From positions 1-64,000 of the forward strand of contig DAHWUG010000003.1 in assembly GCA_027334715.1 (NCBI GenBank): 64,000 nucleotides of DNA, given 5' to 3'. Made by a program: the position numbers and the translations under genes. The DNA is from Nanobdellota archaeon. GTDB taxonomy: Archaea; Nanobdellota; Nanobdellia; Pacearchaeales; GW2011-AR1. The notes beneath the pieces were generated by a model. The model did not search any database and was not told the origin of the DNA. It worked only from the letters and a program-made list of their open reading frames with translations. Below, piece by piece: positions 23,620-31,558 of this stretch; position 1 is the first letter of the stretch, and the number at the start of each line of letters is the position of its first letter.

Positions 23620-25074
23620 ATGGGACGAGAAGAAGAAATAATAAAAGAGCGTGAAAGAAAAATAAAAGAGCTTAAGGAAAAAGGAATCAATCCTTATGCC
23701 CATAAATTTGACAAAAAGAATCTTGTGAAAGAATGCCTTGAGGCAAAAATGGGAGAAAAGGTCCAGACAGCAGGGAGAGTAATGACAAAAAGGGAAATAG
23801 GAAAGATAACATTCTCTGACCTAATGGACTTCACAGGAAGAATACAACTTGTTTTTCAGGATGGGGAAACACCCGGCAAGGATTTTGATTTTTTCAGTAA
23901 GTATACTGATGTCGGCGACATAATAGGCGTTGAAGGAAAAATTGTCAAGACAAAAACAGGGCAGCATTCAATTCTTGTAAGGAAATTGGAACTGCTTACA
24001 AAATCAATTGTTCCATTGCCTGACAAATGGCATGGATTGCAGGACAAGGAGGAAAGATACAGAAAAAGGTACCTTGACTTGATTATGAATCCTGAAATAA
24101 GGAAGATTTTTGAGATAAGAAGGAAGATTTTTGACTATGTAAGGGAGTTCATGAAATCAAAGAATTTTTTTGAGGTTGAAACCCCTATTTTGCAGCCGAT
24201 TTATGGAGGAACAAATGCAAGACCCTTTGGCTCAAAGCTTCATGCCCTTGACATGGAAATTTTCCTGAGAATATCCAATGAGCTTTACCTGAAAAGGCTT
24301 GTTGTCGGCGGATATGAAAGAGTTTTCGAGTTTTCTCCTGATTTCAGGAATGAAGGAATTGACAAATACCATAATCCTGAATTCACGCAGGTTGAAACAA
24401 TGTTCGCTTATGCAGATTACAATGACAATATGAAGTTTGCAGAAGATATGGTTTCATACATAGTTAAAAAGGTTCATGGAAAAACAAAAATAAATGTGCA
24501 TGGAAATGAAATAGATTTCAAGGCACCATGGAAAAAAATCAGTTTTATTGATGTTGTAAAATCAGAAACAAAGGTTGATTTCTCAAAAATCAAAGGCATT
24601 GGCGAGGCAAAAAAAGCTGCTGAAAAAATAGATGTTGACTGCAAGAAATGCGACACTGTTGGCGAGGTTATGATAAATGTTTTTGAAGAAAAAGTTCAGC
24701 CAAAGATAATCCAGCCAACGCTGGTTTATGATTATCCATTGGAAGCTGCAGGTCTGGCAAAGCACAATGAGAAAAAAAGTGGATTTGTTGATTCATTTGA
24801 GATAATTGTGAATGGAATGGAGATTGGACTTTCCTACTGCGAGCAAAATGACCCTCACGTCCTTGAAAATTACTGGAAGTTTGCAGAGGAAAAATTCAAG
24901 AAAGGGGATTTTGAGGCACAGCCCATGGATCCTGACTTCATCAATGCGCTGAAAGTTGGAATGCCTCCAACTTCTGGACTGGGTATGGGAATAGACCGGC
25001 TTGCAATACTCCTGACAAATTCGCCTTCAATAAGAGATGTCATCCTTTTCCCATTCATGAAACCGGAGAAATAA
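23620..25074 (+). CDS. lysS: Class II lysyl-tRNA synthetase
   Basis: 484 residues. OB-fold anticodon-binding N-terminus (VQTAGRVMTKREIGKITFSD), then class II motif 2 (VFEFSPDFRNEGIDKYHNPEF) and motif 3 (GLGMGIDRLAILLTN). Charges tRNA-Lys. Complete, with a conventional start. An IS200/IS605 element follows directly after its stop. Confidence 0.97.
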   Translation: MGREEEIIKERERKIKELKEKGINPYAHKFDKKNLVKECLEAKMGEKVQTAGRVMTKREIGKITFSDLMDFTGRIQLVFQDGETPGKDFDFFSKYTDVGDIIGVEGKIVKTKTGQHSILVRKLELLTKSIVPLPDKWHGLQDKEERYRKRYLDLIMNPEIRKIFEIRRKIFDYVREFMKSKNFFEVETPILQPIYGGTNARPFGSKLHALDMEIFLRISNELYLKRLVVGGYERVFEFSPDFRNEGIDKYHNPEFTQVETMFAYADYNDNMKFAEDMVSYIVKKVHGKTKINVHGNEIDFKAPWKKISFIDVVKSETKVDFSKIKGIGEAKKAAEKIDVDCKKCDTVGEVMINVFEEKVQPKIIQPTLVYDYPLEAAGLAKHNEKKSGFVDSFEIIVNGMEIGLSYCEQNDPHVLENYWKFAEEKFKKGDFEAQPMDPDFINALKVGMPPTSGLGMGIDRLAILLTNSPSIRDVILFPFMKPEK

Positions 25075-25084
25075 GTATGGTTAC

Positions 25085-25705
25085 AAAAATAAACAACACT
25101 CGGGCTAAAGCCCGAGGTATTAAAGACAAAAACAAAATGTTATCACAAAGAAATCCAAGGCTGAGAAGAAGTAATGTAGTGAGCAACAGCTTCGCTGGTT
25201 GTGTTTCCGACGCTGCGAAAGAATTTTCCAGGGCTCCAGAAATGCCCTCTTTGGAAATAATTTCTCAGCCAAGGATGCTTCTTCAGCAAGCAGAAAGCAC
25301 TGTAACCTTTGAACAGCTGAAGGGCTTTGCTAACACTCATAGTTGTAGGCAGCTCAACGAACAAGTGAATGTGGTCAACAGCGATGTGAAGCTCATAGAT
25401 CTTGCAGCCTTCCCGATAAGCAACTTTTCTGATGAAGTACTCGCAATCCATTCTGATGCCATAGAACTTCATCGGGTCCATGGCGTATTTGCATTTCCAC
25501 ACAAAGTGAAAAGCATTTTGTCCAAAGCTATGACTGGAACTTTTCAAATCCATTTTTCATCTCCTAAGATAGCTCATGCTAAGTTTTTGTTTAATTCAGG
25601 AGGTCTAGAATCCAGACCTTCTGATTCTAGTCATTTCATAGAATTAAATTTGGGGGGCGGCGATTCCTCACCAGGCTTAAAAGCTTGGGTATCCTCGCCG
25701 CGGAT
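25085..25705. mobile_element. IS200/IS605-type element, tnpA only
   Basis: A single tnpA gene is bounded by hairpins typical of this family. Left: CTCGGGCT and AGCCCGAG (25099-25116), a perfect stem. Right: CTAGAATC/GATTCTAG (25605-25630), then GCGGCGA/TCGCCGC (25657-25701) enclosing CCAGGCTT/AAGCTTGG (25671-25688). There are no inverted repeats or duplications, as expected for single-strand transposition. No tnpB. Exact ends cannot be set from sequence alone. It separates lysS from the HD gene. Confidence 0.75.
25143..25553 (-). CDS. tnpA: IS200-like TnpA (Y1/HUH transposase)
   Basis: 136 residues. N-terminus LKSSSHSFGQNAFHFVWKCKYAM, HUH pair H61-x-H63 in VDHIHLFVELP and catalytic tyrosine Y126 in VAHYITSSQ are all present, so it should be active. 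The enzyme cuts and rejoins single-stranded DNA ends that fold as hairpins. Length is normal for the family. A long plus-strand frame over the same bases is its shadow. Confidence 0.9.
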   Translation of the reverse strand: MDLKSSSHSFGQNAFHFVWKCKYAMDPMKFYGIRMDCEYFIRKVAYREGCKIYELHIAVDHIHLFVELPTTMSVSKALQLFKGYSAFCLLKKHPWLRNYFQRGHFWSPGKFFRSVGNTTSEAVAHYITSSQPWISL

Positions 25706-25708
25706 GTA

Positions 25709-26308
25709 ATGAAAATAAGAATGGAAAAACTGCCAATCACAAGAGCAAAAGCATGGAGTCTGATCAAAAAGCACAACACGCACAGCCCTGACCTTGTGCA
25801 TTATCTTGAAAGCGAGGCTGTTATGAAGGAGTTGGCGCTGCATCTTGGCGAAGATTCAGAATATTGGGCAATGCTTGGCCTTTTGCATGATGTTGACTGG
25901 GGCATTACAAAGCATGATGTTTCAACACATCTGACAAAAATGCCTGAAATTCTCAGGAAAGAAGGATTTACAGAGTATTTTATTGAAACAATCTTAAGCC
26001 ATGGCTATGGCTTTGAAGAATTGCCTGCTTTGGCAAGCAAGACAAGGACAGAAAAGATACAGCATGCTCTTGCAGCTAGCGAAACAATAACCGGACTTGT
26101 TCATGCATATGCTTTAATGAGGGGAAACAAGATTTCTGACATGGAGCCTGCTGGCTTGAAAAAAAAGTTCAAGGACAGGGCATTTGCTGCAAAAATTTCA
26201 AGGGAGGTCATAAGGGAAATTGAACTTGTTGGCGTTTCTCTTGATGAATTTTTCAAGATTGCAATAGAAGGAATAAAAAAGATAAAAAGTGAGGTTGGTC
26301 TTGTATAA
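25709..26308 (+). CDS. HD-domain hydrolase
   Basis: 199 residues from ATG 25709 (ATG 25721 is also possible; the extension to 25685 lies inside the IS right end). HD motif LLHDVDWG with an upstream histidine (HSPDLVHYLESEAVMKELA) fits the HD superfamily of metal phosphohydrolases acting on nucleotides. The substrate is unknown. Probably once co-transcribed with lysS; the IS now lies between them. Confidence 0.85.
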   Translation: MKIRMEKLPITRAKAWSLIKKHNTHSPDLVHYLESEAVMKELALHLGEDSEYWAMLGLLHDVDWGITKHDVSTHLTKMPEILRKEGFTEYFIETILSHGYGFEELPALASKTRTEKIQHALAASETITGLVHAYALMRGNKISDMEPAGLKKKFKDRAFAAKISREVIREIELVGVSLDEFFKIAIEGIKKIKSEVGLV

Positions 26309-26318
26309 TTGACTTAAA

Positions 26319-26492
26319 ATGAAAATCATATCAAGAAAATCAGGGATAATCTTTGTTGCAGTAGGAATTCTTATGCAATTCCTCAACATCATAACTTATG
26401 GCTATTTGGGAATAGACATTGATATATTCGGAGCGCTAATATTCATTATAGGAGTAATCATAATGATTATTGGCTGGAAAAAGGTAAAATAA
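26319..26492 (+). CDS. 57-aa two-TM protein
   Basis: MKIISRKSGIIFVAVGILMQ opens a short protein with a second TM helix (LIFIIGVIIMIIGW) and a basic end (KKVK). It starts 10 bases after the HD gene and ends three bases before the histone start, so it fits an operon. Function unknown. Confidence 0.6.
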   Translation: MKIISRKSGIIFVAVGILMQFLNIITYGYLGIDIDIFGALIFIIGVIIMIIGWKKVK

Positions 26493-26495
26493 AAA

Positions 26496-26681
26496 ATGGG
26501 GCTGATAATAAAATCAAATATAAGAAAATCTGTCAAGGATTTGGACAAGGAAAATGCAATTACAGGTGTTGCAGATGAAGTTGGCGCTGCTTTGGAAAGA
26601 AAAAATGAGGAAGTTTTGATGGACGCGATAAAAAGAGCAAAGGCAAACGGAAGAAAAACACTGCAGGCAAGAGATATTTAG
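26496..26681 (+). CDS. Archaeal histone
   Basis: 61 residues, shorter than the usual 66-69. Histone-fold signatures are seen in KSNIRKSVKDLDKENAITGV (first helix/loop) and RAKANGRKTLQARDI at the end (GRKT...A.DI). Archaeal histones wrap DNA as dimers and extended stacks. Residues after the final helix are missing compared with typical proteins, so the C-terminus is minimal. It starts three bases after the preceding small gene. Confidence 0.88.
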   Translation: MGLIIKSNIRKSVKDLDKENAITGVADEVGAALERKNEEVLMDAIKRAKANGRKTLQARDI

Positions 26682-26724
26682 CATTTTTCGTTATATTTTT
26701 ATAGTTCTCATATTTTTGTGAAGC

Positions 26725-27144
26725 ATGAAAAAAAAGAGAGAGAATTCTGAGAGGGGAAAGAAAAGCCGTGCATCTGGGGCAAGATTTGAAATTAAAGTTA
26801 GGCAAGAACTTGAGAGTATGGGGTGGATTACTAGCAAATGGATGAATACTATTGACTATGAAAAAAACAAAATTGTTCCTGCAAAAAGAAAGTTCAACCC
26901 TTTCCTGAAAATCCTAGGTATGGGAACAGGATTTCCCGATTTTGTGTGTTTCCGAAGAAATTCAAATTCAAGCTACGAAATAATCGGCGTTGAAGTAAAA
27001 TCAAACGGATATCTTGATTCAATTGAAAGAGGAATGTGCGAGTGGCTGCTTGAAAATAAGATATTCAGCAGGATAAAAATAGCTAAAAAGGGAAAAAAGC
27101 CTGGTGAAGTTGAGTACATTGATTTCCAGGAAAAATACGGCTGA
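26725..27144 (+). CDS. PD-(D/E)XK nuclease-like protein (VRR-NUC/Hjc-like)
   Basis: 139 residues. The nuclease signature is E in ARFEIKVRQEL, D in GTGFPDFVCF and E-x-K in IGVEVKSNG. The overall order and the basic N-terminus (MKKKRENSERGKKSR) match VRR-NUC or archaeal resolvase-like nucleases that bind branched DNA. Target specificity is unknown. It follows the histone gene with its own TATA-like sequence. Confidence 0.75.
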   Translation: MKKKRENSERGKKSRASGARFEIKVRQELESMGWITSKWMNTIDYEKNKIVPAKRKFNPFLKILGMGTGFPDFVCFRRNSNSSYEIIGVEVKSNGYLDSIERGMCEWLLENKIFSRIKIAKKGKKPGEVEYIDFQEKYG

Positions 27145-27186
27145 AAATTTGTTAATGCAGTACAACAAATCTTATAACTTAATCGG

Positions 27187-27774
27187 ATGTGTAAAATTAT
27201 GGCAAATGTTAGGGGTTTTTACATCTTAACAATTTTATTTATGCTGCTTTTTCCTGTTTTAACTTTCATTTCTGGTTCCTGTGATTCAGAGCAAATTGAC
27301 ATAAATACTGCAAGTTTGTCAGAGCTTGACAAACTATCCGGAATAGGTCCTGCAAAAGCACAGGCAATAATTGATACAAGACCGTTTAGCTCTGTTGAAG
27401 ACTTGATAAGAGTAAGAGGAATAGGAAATGTGACATTAAGCAGCATAAAATCACAGGGGCTTGCATGTGTTTCCAATGAAAAAACAATAAGCAGCGAAGA
27501 AAATGTTAGTACAGAAAAAAACTCAAGCTTAAAAAATAGCCATGTTTCCACTGATAATACAACATTTTTAGCACAACCTTGCGCGCCTGAAAAAATTGAG
27601 CTTGAGACAATATATTTAAGCCCGCAAGCTATAAAAACCATTGAAAGCTCTGAAATTTCAGATAAGACAAACTATCCAATTTATGAATTGATTTCATTTG
27701 GCACTGTGCTTGGAATTTTGTTTTTAATTAAAACACTCGCGAAAAGGAAAAAGGAAAGAAATGAGCTCCAGTGA
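27187..27774 (+). CDS. Membrane-anchored ComEA-like HhH protein
   Basis: 195 residues. An N-terminal hydrophobic signal (about 8-30) is followed by a ComEA-type double helix-hairpin-helix (38-94; DINTASLSELDKLSGIGPAKAQ and LIRVRGIGNVTLSSIK), a Ser/Asn-rich linker and a C-terminal TM helix (YELISFGTVLGILFLIK) with a basic tail. Bacterial ComEA binds incoming DNA at the surface; here a DNA-binding domain outside the membrane is inferred. The start may be ATG 27199. It overlaps the next gene by 14 bases. Confidence 0.85.
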   Translation: MCKIMANVRGFYILTILFMLLFPVLTFISGSCDSEQIDINTASLSELDKLSGIGPAKAQAIIDTRPFSSVEDLIRVRGIGNVTLSSIKSQGLACVSNEKTISSEENVSTEKNSSLKNSHVSTDNTTFLAQPCAPEKIELETIYLSPQAIKTIESSEISDKTNYPIYELISFGTVLGILFLIKTLAKRKKERNELQ

Positions 27775-28261
27775 AGAAATAAAGGCAATGATGATTCTTG
27801 ACATAATAGGTAGGCCTGCACAGCATCTAGTTGAAACTCTTGAAAAGATGATAGATGAGATGAAAACAGAGAAAGGGGTTAAGGTTGTTTCAAAAAATAT
27901 AAAGGAGCCTGTGACAATGAAAGATAACAAGGAGTTCTTTGCGACTTTTGCTGAAATAGAACTGGAAGTTGAGGATATAATGACTCTTACAGGACTGATG
28001 TTCAAGTATATGCCTGCGCATATTGAGGTAATCTCCCCTGAAAAAATAAACCTTGCAAACACGGGATGGAGCGAGGTTCTCAGCGAACTGATAAGGAGGC
28101 TTCATTCCTATGATGAGATGACAAGAATTATACAAATGGAAAATGCAAGGCTTGTGGGGGAATTGCAAAAAGCAAAGACGGGAATTTATGTAAAAGAAAT
28201 TCCTGAAAAGAATGGGGAAAATAAAAACACAGAAAAAAAATCTTCCAAAAGGAAAAAGTAA
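27761..28261 (+). CDS. Hypothetical helical/alpha-beta protein
   Basis: 166 residues: an N-terminal part AMMILDIIGRPAQHLVETL that resembles small ACT-like or UPF folds, a middle region (TFAEIELEVEDIMTLTGLMFKYMPAHIEVI), a coiled-coil-like segment and a Lys/Asn-rich tail. It is coupled to the ComEA-like gene by overlap, suggesting a related function. No family recognised. Confidence 0.6.
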   Translation: MSSSEEIKAMMILDIIGRPAQHLVETLEKMIDEMKTEKGVKVVSKNIKEPVTMKDNKEFFATFAEIELEVEDIMTLTGLMFKYMPAHIEVISPEKINLANTGWSEVLSELIRRLHSYDEMTRIIQMENARLVGELQKAKTGIYVKEIPEKNGENKNTEKKSSKRKK

Positions 28262-28281
28262 AGAGAATTAATTATCAAAGC

Positions 28282-29682
28282 CTAGAAAGGTTTCTTTGGC
28301 TGAACTTTCTTGTATCTTTTTTTGTAGAAAATATAAATCACAAACAATGCAACAGCAAGCAAAATCCAGCCAATCCATCCGGAAGAACTTTGCTGCGGCT
28401 CCTGGCATATTCCTGGACTGAGGCAGCAAACGCCGGGATCATTTGTGTCTTCAAACTTACCACTGCATGTCTGATTTGAGTTGCAAACTGTTCCGTTAAG
28501 CTGACTGCATGTCGTAACAATAGAAGAAATGTTCCCGGATTCATTAAAATTGCTAATGAAGTTTAGATTAAGATTAAATGATGAGGAAAAATTGCCATTG
28601 TATGCAGTAACTATTCCGTTAATTGTTGATTCATTTCCATCTGATGCAATATTAAGTTCTATCTGCTGATTTGTATTTGGATTTAAAGAAGTCACGTTAC
28701 TTGGATTTAGGATAACATAAGGTTCAAGTGAAGGAGACATGTTGAAAGAAATGTTTGTTATTGTATCATTTCCGGTATTTGTCAAATACAAAATTCTTGA
28801 TATGTTTGAGTTCGTTGCAAACGACACATTTACTGAATTTGGCTGAAATGCAATTTCCTGAAAACCGGAAATTTCTGTTCCTGAGCTATTTCCTGATGGC
28901 TGCTGAGCCTGGTTTGTATTAAGATAAACGGGAAGGTCAAATGTCGAATTTCCTGAGGAAAATTCAATGTAAACAAGCCCGTTTTGCGAAAACTGGCTTA
29001 TCGGAAAATTTATTGTTGCTGTTTCAGCAGGATTTAATGTGACGGAGCTTGCATTTATTATTGCGCTTGTGTTTGTGCTTCCTGAGCCGAAAAGAGATGC
29101 AAAAAATCCTGAGCCGGAACTTGCTGAGTTTTCTTTCAGTCCATAATTGATTGTAATTTTACTGCCAAGAACATTTCTAAGATGCACTGAGAAATCCGTG
29201 TTCGCATTTACTGCTCCGGGATTTGTTGAAAATGCAAAGGTGTTGTTTGTTATGAAAAAATTCTGGCCGAAAGAGGCACTTGAAATCTGGTTTGCAGCTG
29301 TGTAATAACTGACTCCTGAGATGTTCATTGAATACTCTCCGGGTGGGAATTGGGAAGAAGAGCCAGCAAGACTGGCATAAACATAGTAATCATCACCAAT
29401 CCTTACAACCCCGTCATTTATTGGAATTTGAGTGTGGCCCCTGTAAAACGCGACATAGTCTGTAGTTATTTGATTTATGAATGAACCTGAAACAACTGTG
29501 ACAAGCGTTTCTCCCTGTGAAAAATTTTGGTTCATTGAAATCTGCACTGCTGAAACAAAGGGGAAAAATAGTGCTGAAAAAAATGTTAGCATAACCAGAA
29601 ATTTTAAGGGAATAAAACCAGACATTAAGCTTTTATTATTGGCCTTAAATTTTATTCTTAATGTTTTTTCGACTGTATTCAT
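28282..29682 (-). CDS. Secreted, C-terminally anchored surface protein with Cys-rich stalk
   Basis: 466 residues. A signal peptide lies at 20-48 (SGFIPLKFLVMLTFFSALFF), so ATG 29625 may be the true start. Beta-rich domains with many NxS/T sites follow, then a six-cysteine cluster before the end (CSQLNGTVCNSNQTCSGKF, CCLSPGIC) and a C-terminal TM helix with a basic tail (FYKKRYKKVQPKKPF). It is an envelope protein of unknown partner. Upstream member of a divergent group with the next surface gene. Confidence 0.75.
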   Translation of the reverse strand: MNTVEKTLRIKFKANNKSLMSGFIPLKFLVMLTFFSALFFPFVSAVQISMNQNFSQGETLVTVVSGSFINQITTDYVAFYRGHTQIPINDGVVRIGDDYYVYASLAGSSSQFPPGEYSMNISGVSYYTAANQISSASFGQNFFITNNTFAFSTNPGAVNANTDFSVHLRNVLGSKITINYGLKENSASSGSGFFASLFGSGSTNTSAIINASSVTLNPAETATINFPISQFSQNGLVYIEFSSGNSTFDLPVYLNTNQAQQPSGNSSGTEISGFQEIAFQPNSVNVSFATNSNISRILYLTNTGNDTITNISFNMSPSLEPYVILNPSNVTSLNPNTNQQIELNIASDGNESTINGIVTAYNGNFSSSFNLNLNFISNFNESGNISSIVTTCSQLNGTVCNSNQTCSGKFEDTNDPGVCCLSPGICQEPQQSSSGWIGWILLAVALFVIYIFYKKRYKKVQPKKPF

Positions 29683-29729
29683 ATCAATTAAAGAAAAAAC
29701 AGGTTAATAAATTTTAATATGCTGCAGAA

Positions 29730-31550
29730 TTACTTGCCCATCTCTTTCAGCTTCTTAAGAACTTCATCAAGCTCATTCTGGGATTTTGAAGGCACCCTTC
29801 TTATTGGCTGTGATGGTCTTTGTGGGGGAATAATTATTCTTCTCTCAGGCATTCTTTGAATTGGTCGTGGGTAATAAGGAGGACCTCTTGGAGGCTGCAT
29901 TCCAGGCTTTGATGATGTTTTTCCTTCCTTGAAAATTATTGCCCTTAATTTTTTCCTGAAAATAATTCCTAAACCGACAAGAACAATAAGAATGACCAAA
30001 ATCCATATCCATAAAGAACTTCCCCCGCTGGATGAAGAAGATGGCGCTGTTGAAATGACGCAGCATGTATCTCCTGGCAAAGTGCATGTGTAAGAATTTG
30101 TTGCCTGTTCTCCGGTTGCACATCCTCCTGCTCTGCAAGTTCCATTGTTTGATGTGCAATCATCAGTTGAAGTTGCTGTTTGTGTAATACAACCATAATT
30201 ACTGCAGCATAATTGAGATGAATTTGTGTCTGATGAAGGAAGATTAGTGTTTCCAAGTCCACAAATCTGATTTGAAGAACAAATTTCGCCACCTTGTTCA
30301 GCACATGTTTGCTGGGAAGGTGGTGTATTACAGCATACAGACAAAGAAGAACACTGATAATTTGTAAGGATGTTTTCCTGAGAGCATTGTGCAAGCAATG
30401 TGCAGGAATGTCCTGCTGTTATACAGTCGGGAGGGCCTGTTGGTCCTCCTCCTGAAGAAAACTGCCTTGGCCATGAAGATGCAAGGATAAATGCAGTGTC
30501 TCTTATGTTTCCTGAATTCCAGCATCCGGCAGAATCCTGGGAGCCAAGAAGCCATGTCTGTGCATTTGTTTTTTCAGATGAATTTTCATTTTGCAGAGGG
30601 TAAAGTGCCAGAGCTGTATCATAATATTTGTCGCCTGATTCCATCCAGTATTCGCTGCTTTGCTGCAATAAAAGAAGGGAAGTTTTATACTGTAATTTTG
30701 CAGTCAAAGCATAAAGAAATGCATCTGGCAAAAATTTCTGGTTTTCGTCAGCCATGACAATCAGGTAAGGAAGATAGTTTGAAATGTCCTGCCCCGCAGC
30801 GTTTAATGCAAGAGCTGCCCAGAGAGTTCCTTCATAATCGCAGGTTGTTCCTGTAGAGAAGCAGGATGATTTAACATTTTCAGTTGTTGTTCCTCCTGAT
30901 GCTGCAGAGTTTGTAGTGTCTGTGACATAAACTGTTGATGACGTTGATTTCCGGAAAAGTGTTGTTGTCAAAAAATCATTAGTGCATGAAATCTGGAAAT
31001 TCTTGTTGTAACATGAAGGGGAAACCTGAAGCAAATAGCCATTCTGAGAAAGTGCAAGGCAGTTTCCTGCTCCGCTGCTTAATTGCTTGTTTTCGTCTAT
31101 ATTAACTGTGTAAGATTGGCCGGAGTTATACTCTATAGTACAACTCGTTGAATTTGAACTGTCAATCTCAAGATACCATACAATCTGCGTCGGTGTTGCA
31201 TTTTGCGAATAAAGCCAGTTTTGCGCGCTTGATGAATCTCCACCAGAACTATTCAAGGCAAGAAGAGCCTGCGCAGTTGTCTTTATTGAGCATCCTGATG
31301 ATGGCCAGCATTTGCCAGAACCAATTGTTTTTGCGTCAGAGAGAAGATCTGACTGGCATTGCCCTATTGCAAGAAGTGAAAATGCCTTTTCTTCATCTGT
31401 CAAACTTGAGCAACTGTTGTTAATTTTATTTGACAGGCACTGGTATGCCTTGTCAATGCCCGTAAGATTTGAGGAAGTGTCTGCAGCAACAAAAGTCAAG
31501 CCAAGAAACAAAAGTATAAAGAAAATATACACCCCTCTTTTTTTCATCAT
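29730..31550 (-). CDS. Large secreted Cys-rich protein with C-terminal TM and Pro-rich cytoplasmic tail
   Basis: 606 residues. Signal peptide MMKKRGVYIFFILLFLGLTFVAAD; about 25 cysteines; a repeated helical part (SLLAIGQ..., ALLALNSSGG, ALALYPLQN) that looks like an alpha/alpha toroid. A TM helix near 525-545 (SSLWIWILVILIVLVGLGII) is followed by a basic, Pro-rich tail (PGMQPPRGPPYYPRPIQ). It resembles the adjacent 466-residue protein in its GNSSG-rich and CCxxx-C style. Probable cell-surface receptor or stalk; unknown function. Confidence 0.7.
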   Translation of the reverse strand: MMKKRGVYIFFILLFLGLTFVAADTSSNLTGIDKAYQCLSNKINNSCSSLTDEEKAFSLLAIGQCQSDLLSDAKTIGSGKCWPSSGCSIKTTAQALLALNSSGGDSSSAQNWLYSQNATPTQIVWYLEIDSSNSTSCTIEYNSGQSYTVNIDENKQLSSGAGNCLALSQNGYLLQVSPSCYNKNFQISCTNDFLTTTLFRKSTSSTVYVTDTTNSAASGGTTTENVKSSCFSTGTTCDYEGTLWAALALNAAGQDISNYLPYLIVMADENQKFLPDAFLYALTAKLQYKTSLLLLQQSSEYWMESGDKYYDTALALYPLQNENSSEKTNAQTWLLGSQDSAGCWNSGNIRDTAFILASSWPRQFSSGGGPTGPPDCITAGHSCTLLAQCSQENILTNYQCSSLSVCCNTPPSQQTCAEQGGEICSSNQICGLGNTNLPSSDTNSSQLCCSNYGCITQTATSTDDCTSNNGTCRAGGCATGEQATNSYTCTLPGDTCCVISTAPSSSSSGGSSLWIWILVILIVLVGLGIIFRKKLRAIIFKEGKTSSKPGMQPPRGPPYYPRPIQRMPERRIIIPPQRPSQPIRRVPSKSQNELDEVLKKLKEMGK

Positions 31551-31558
31551 ATATAGAG

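Noticed and set aside
25077-25709. Plus-strand 210-codon frame over the IS200 tnpA
   Set aside because: Opposite strand of an intact Y1 transposase; no recognisable protein.
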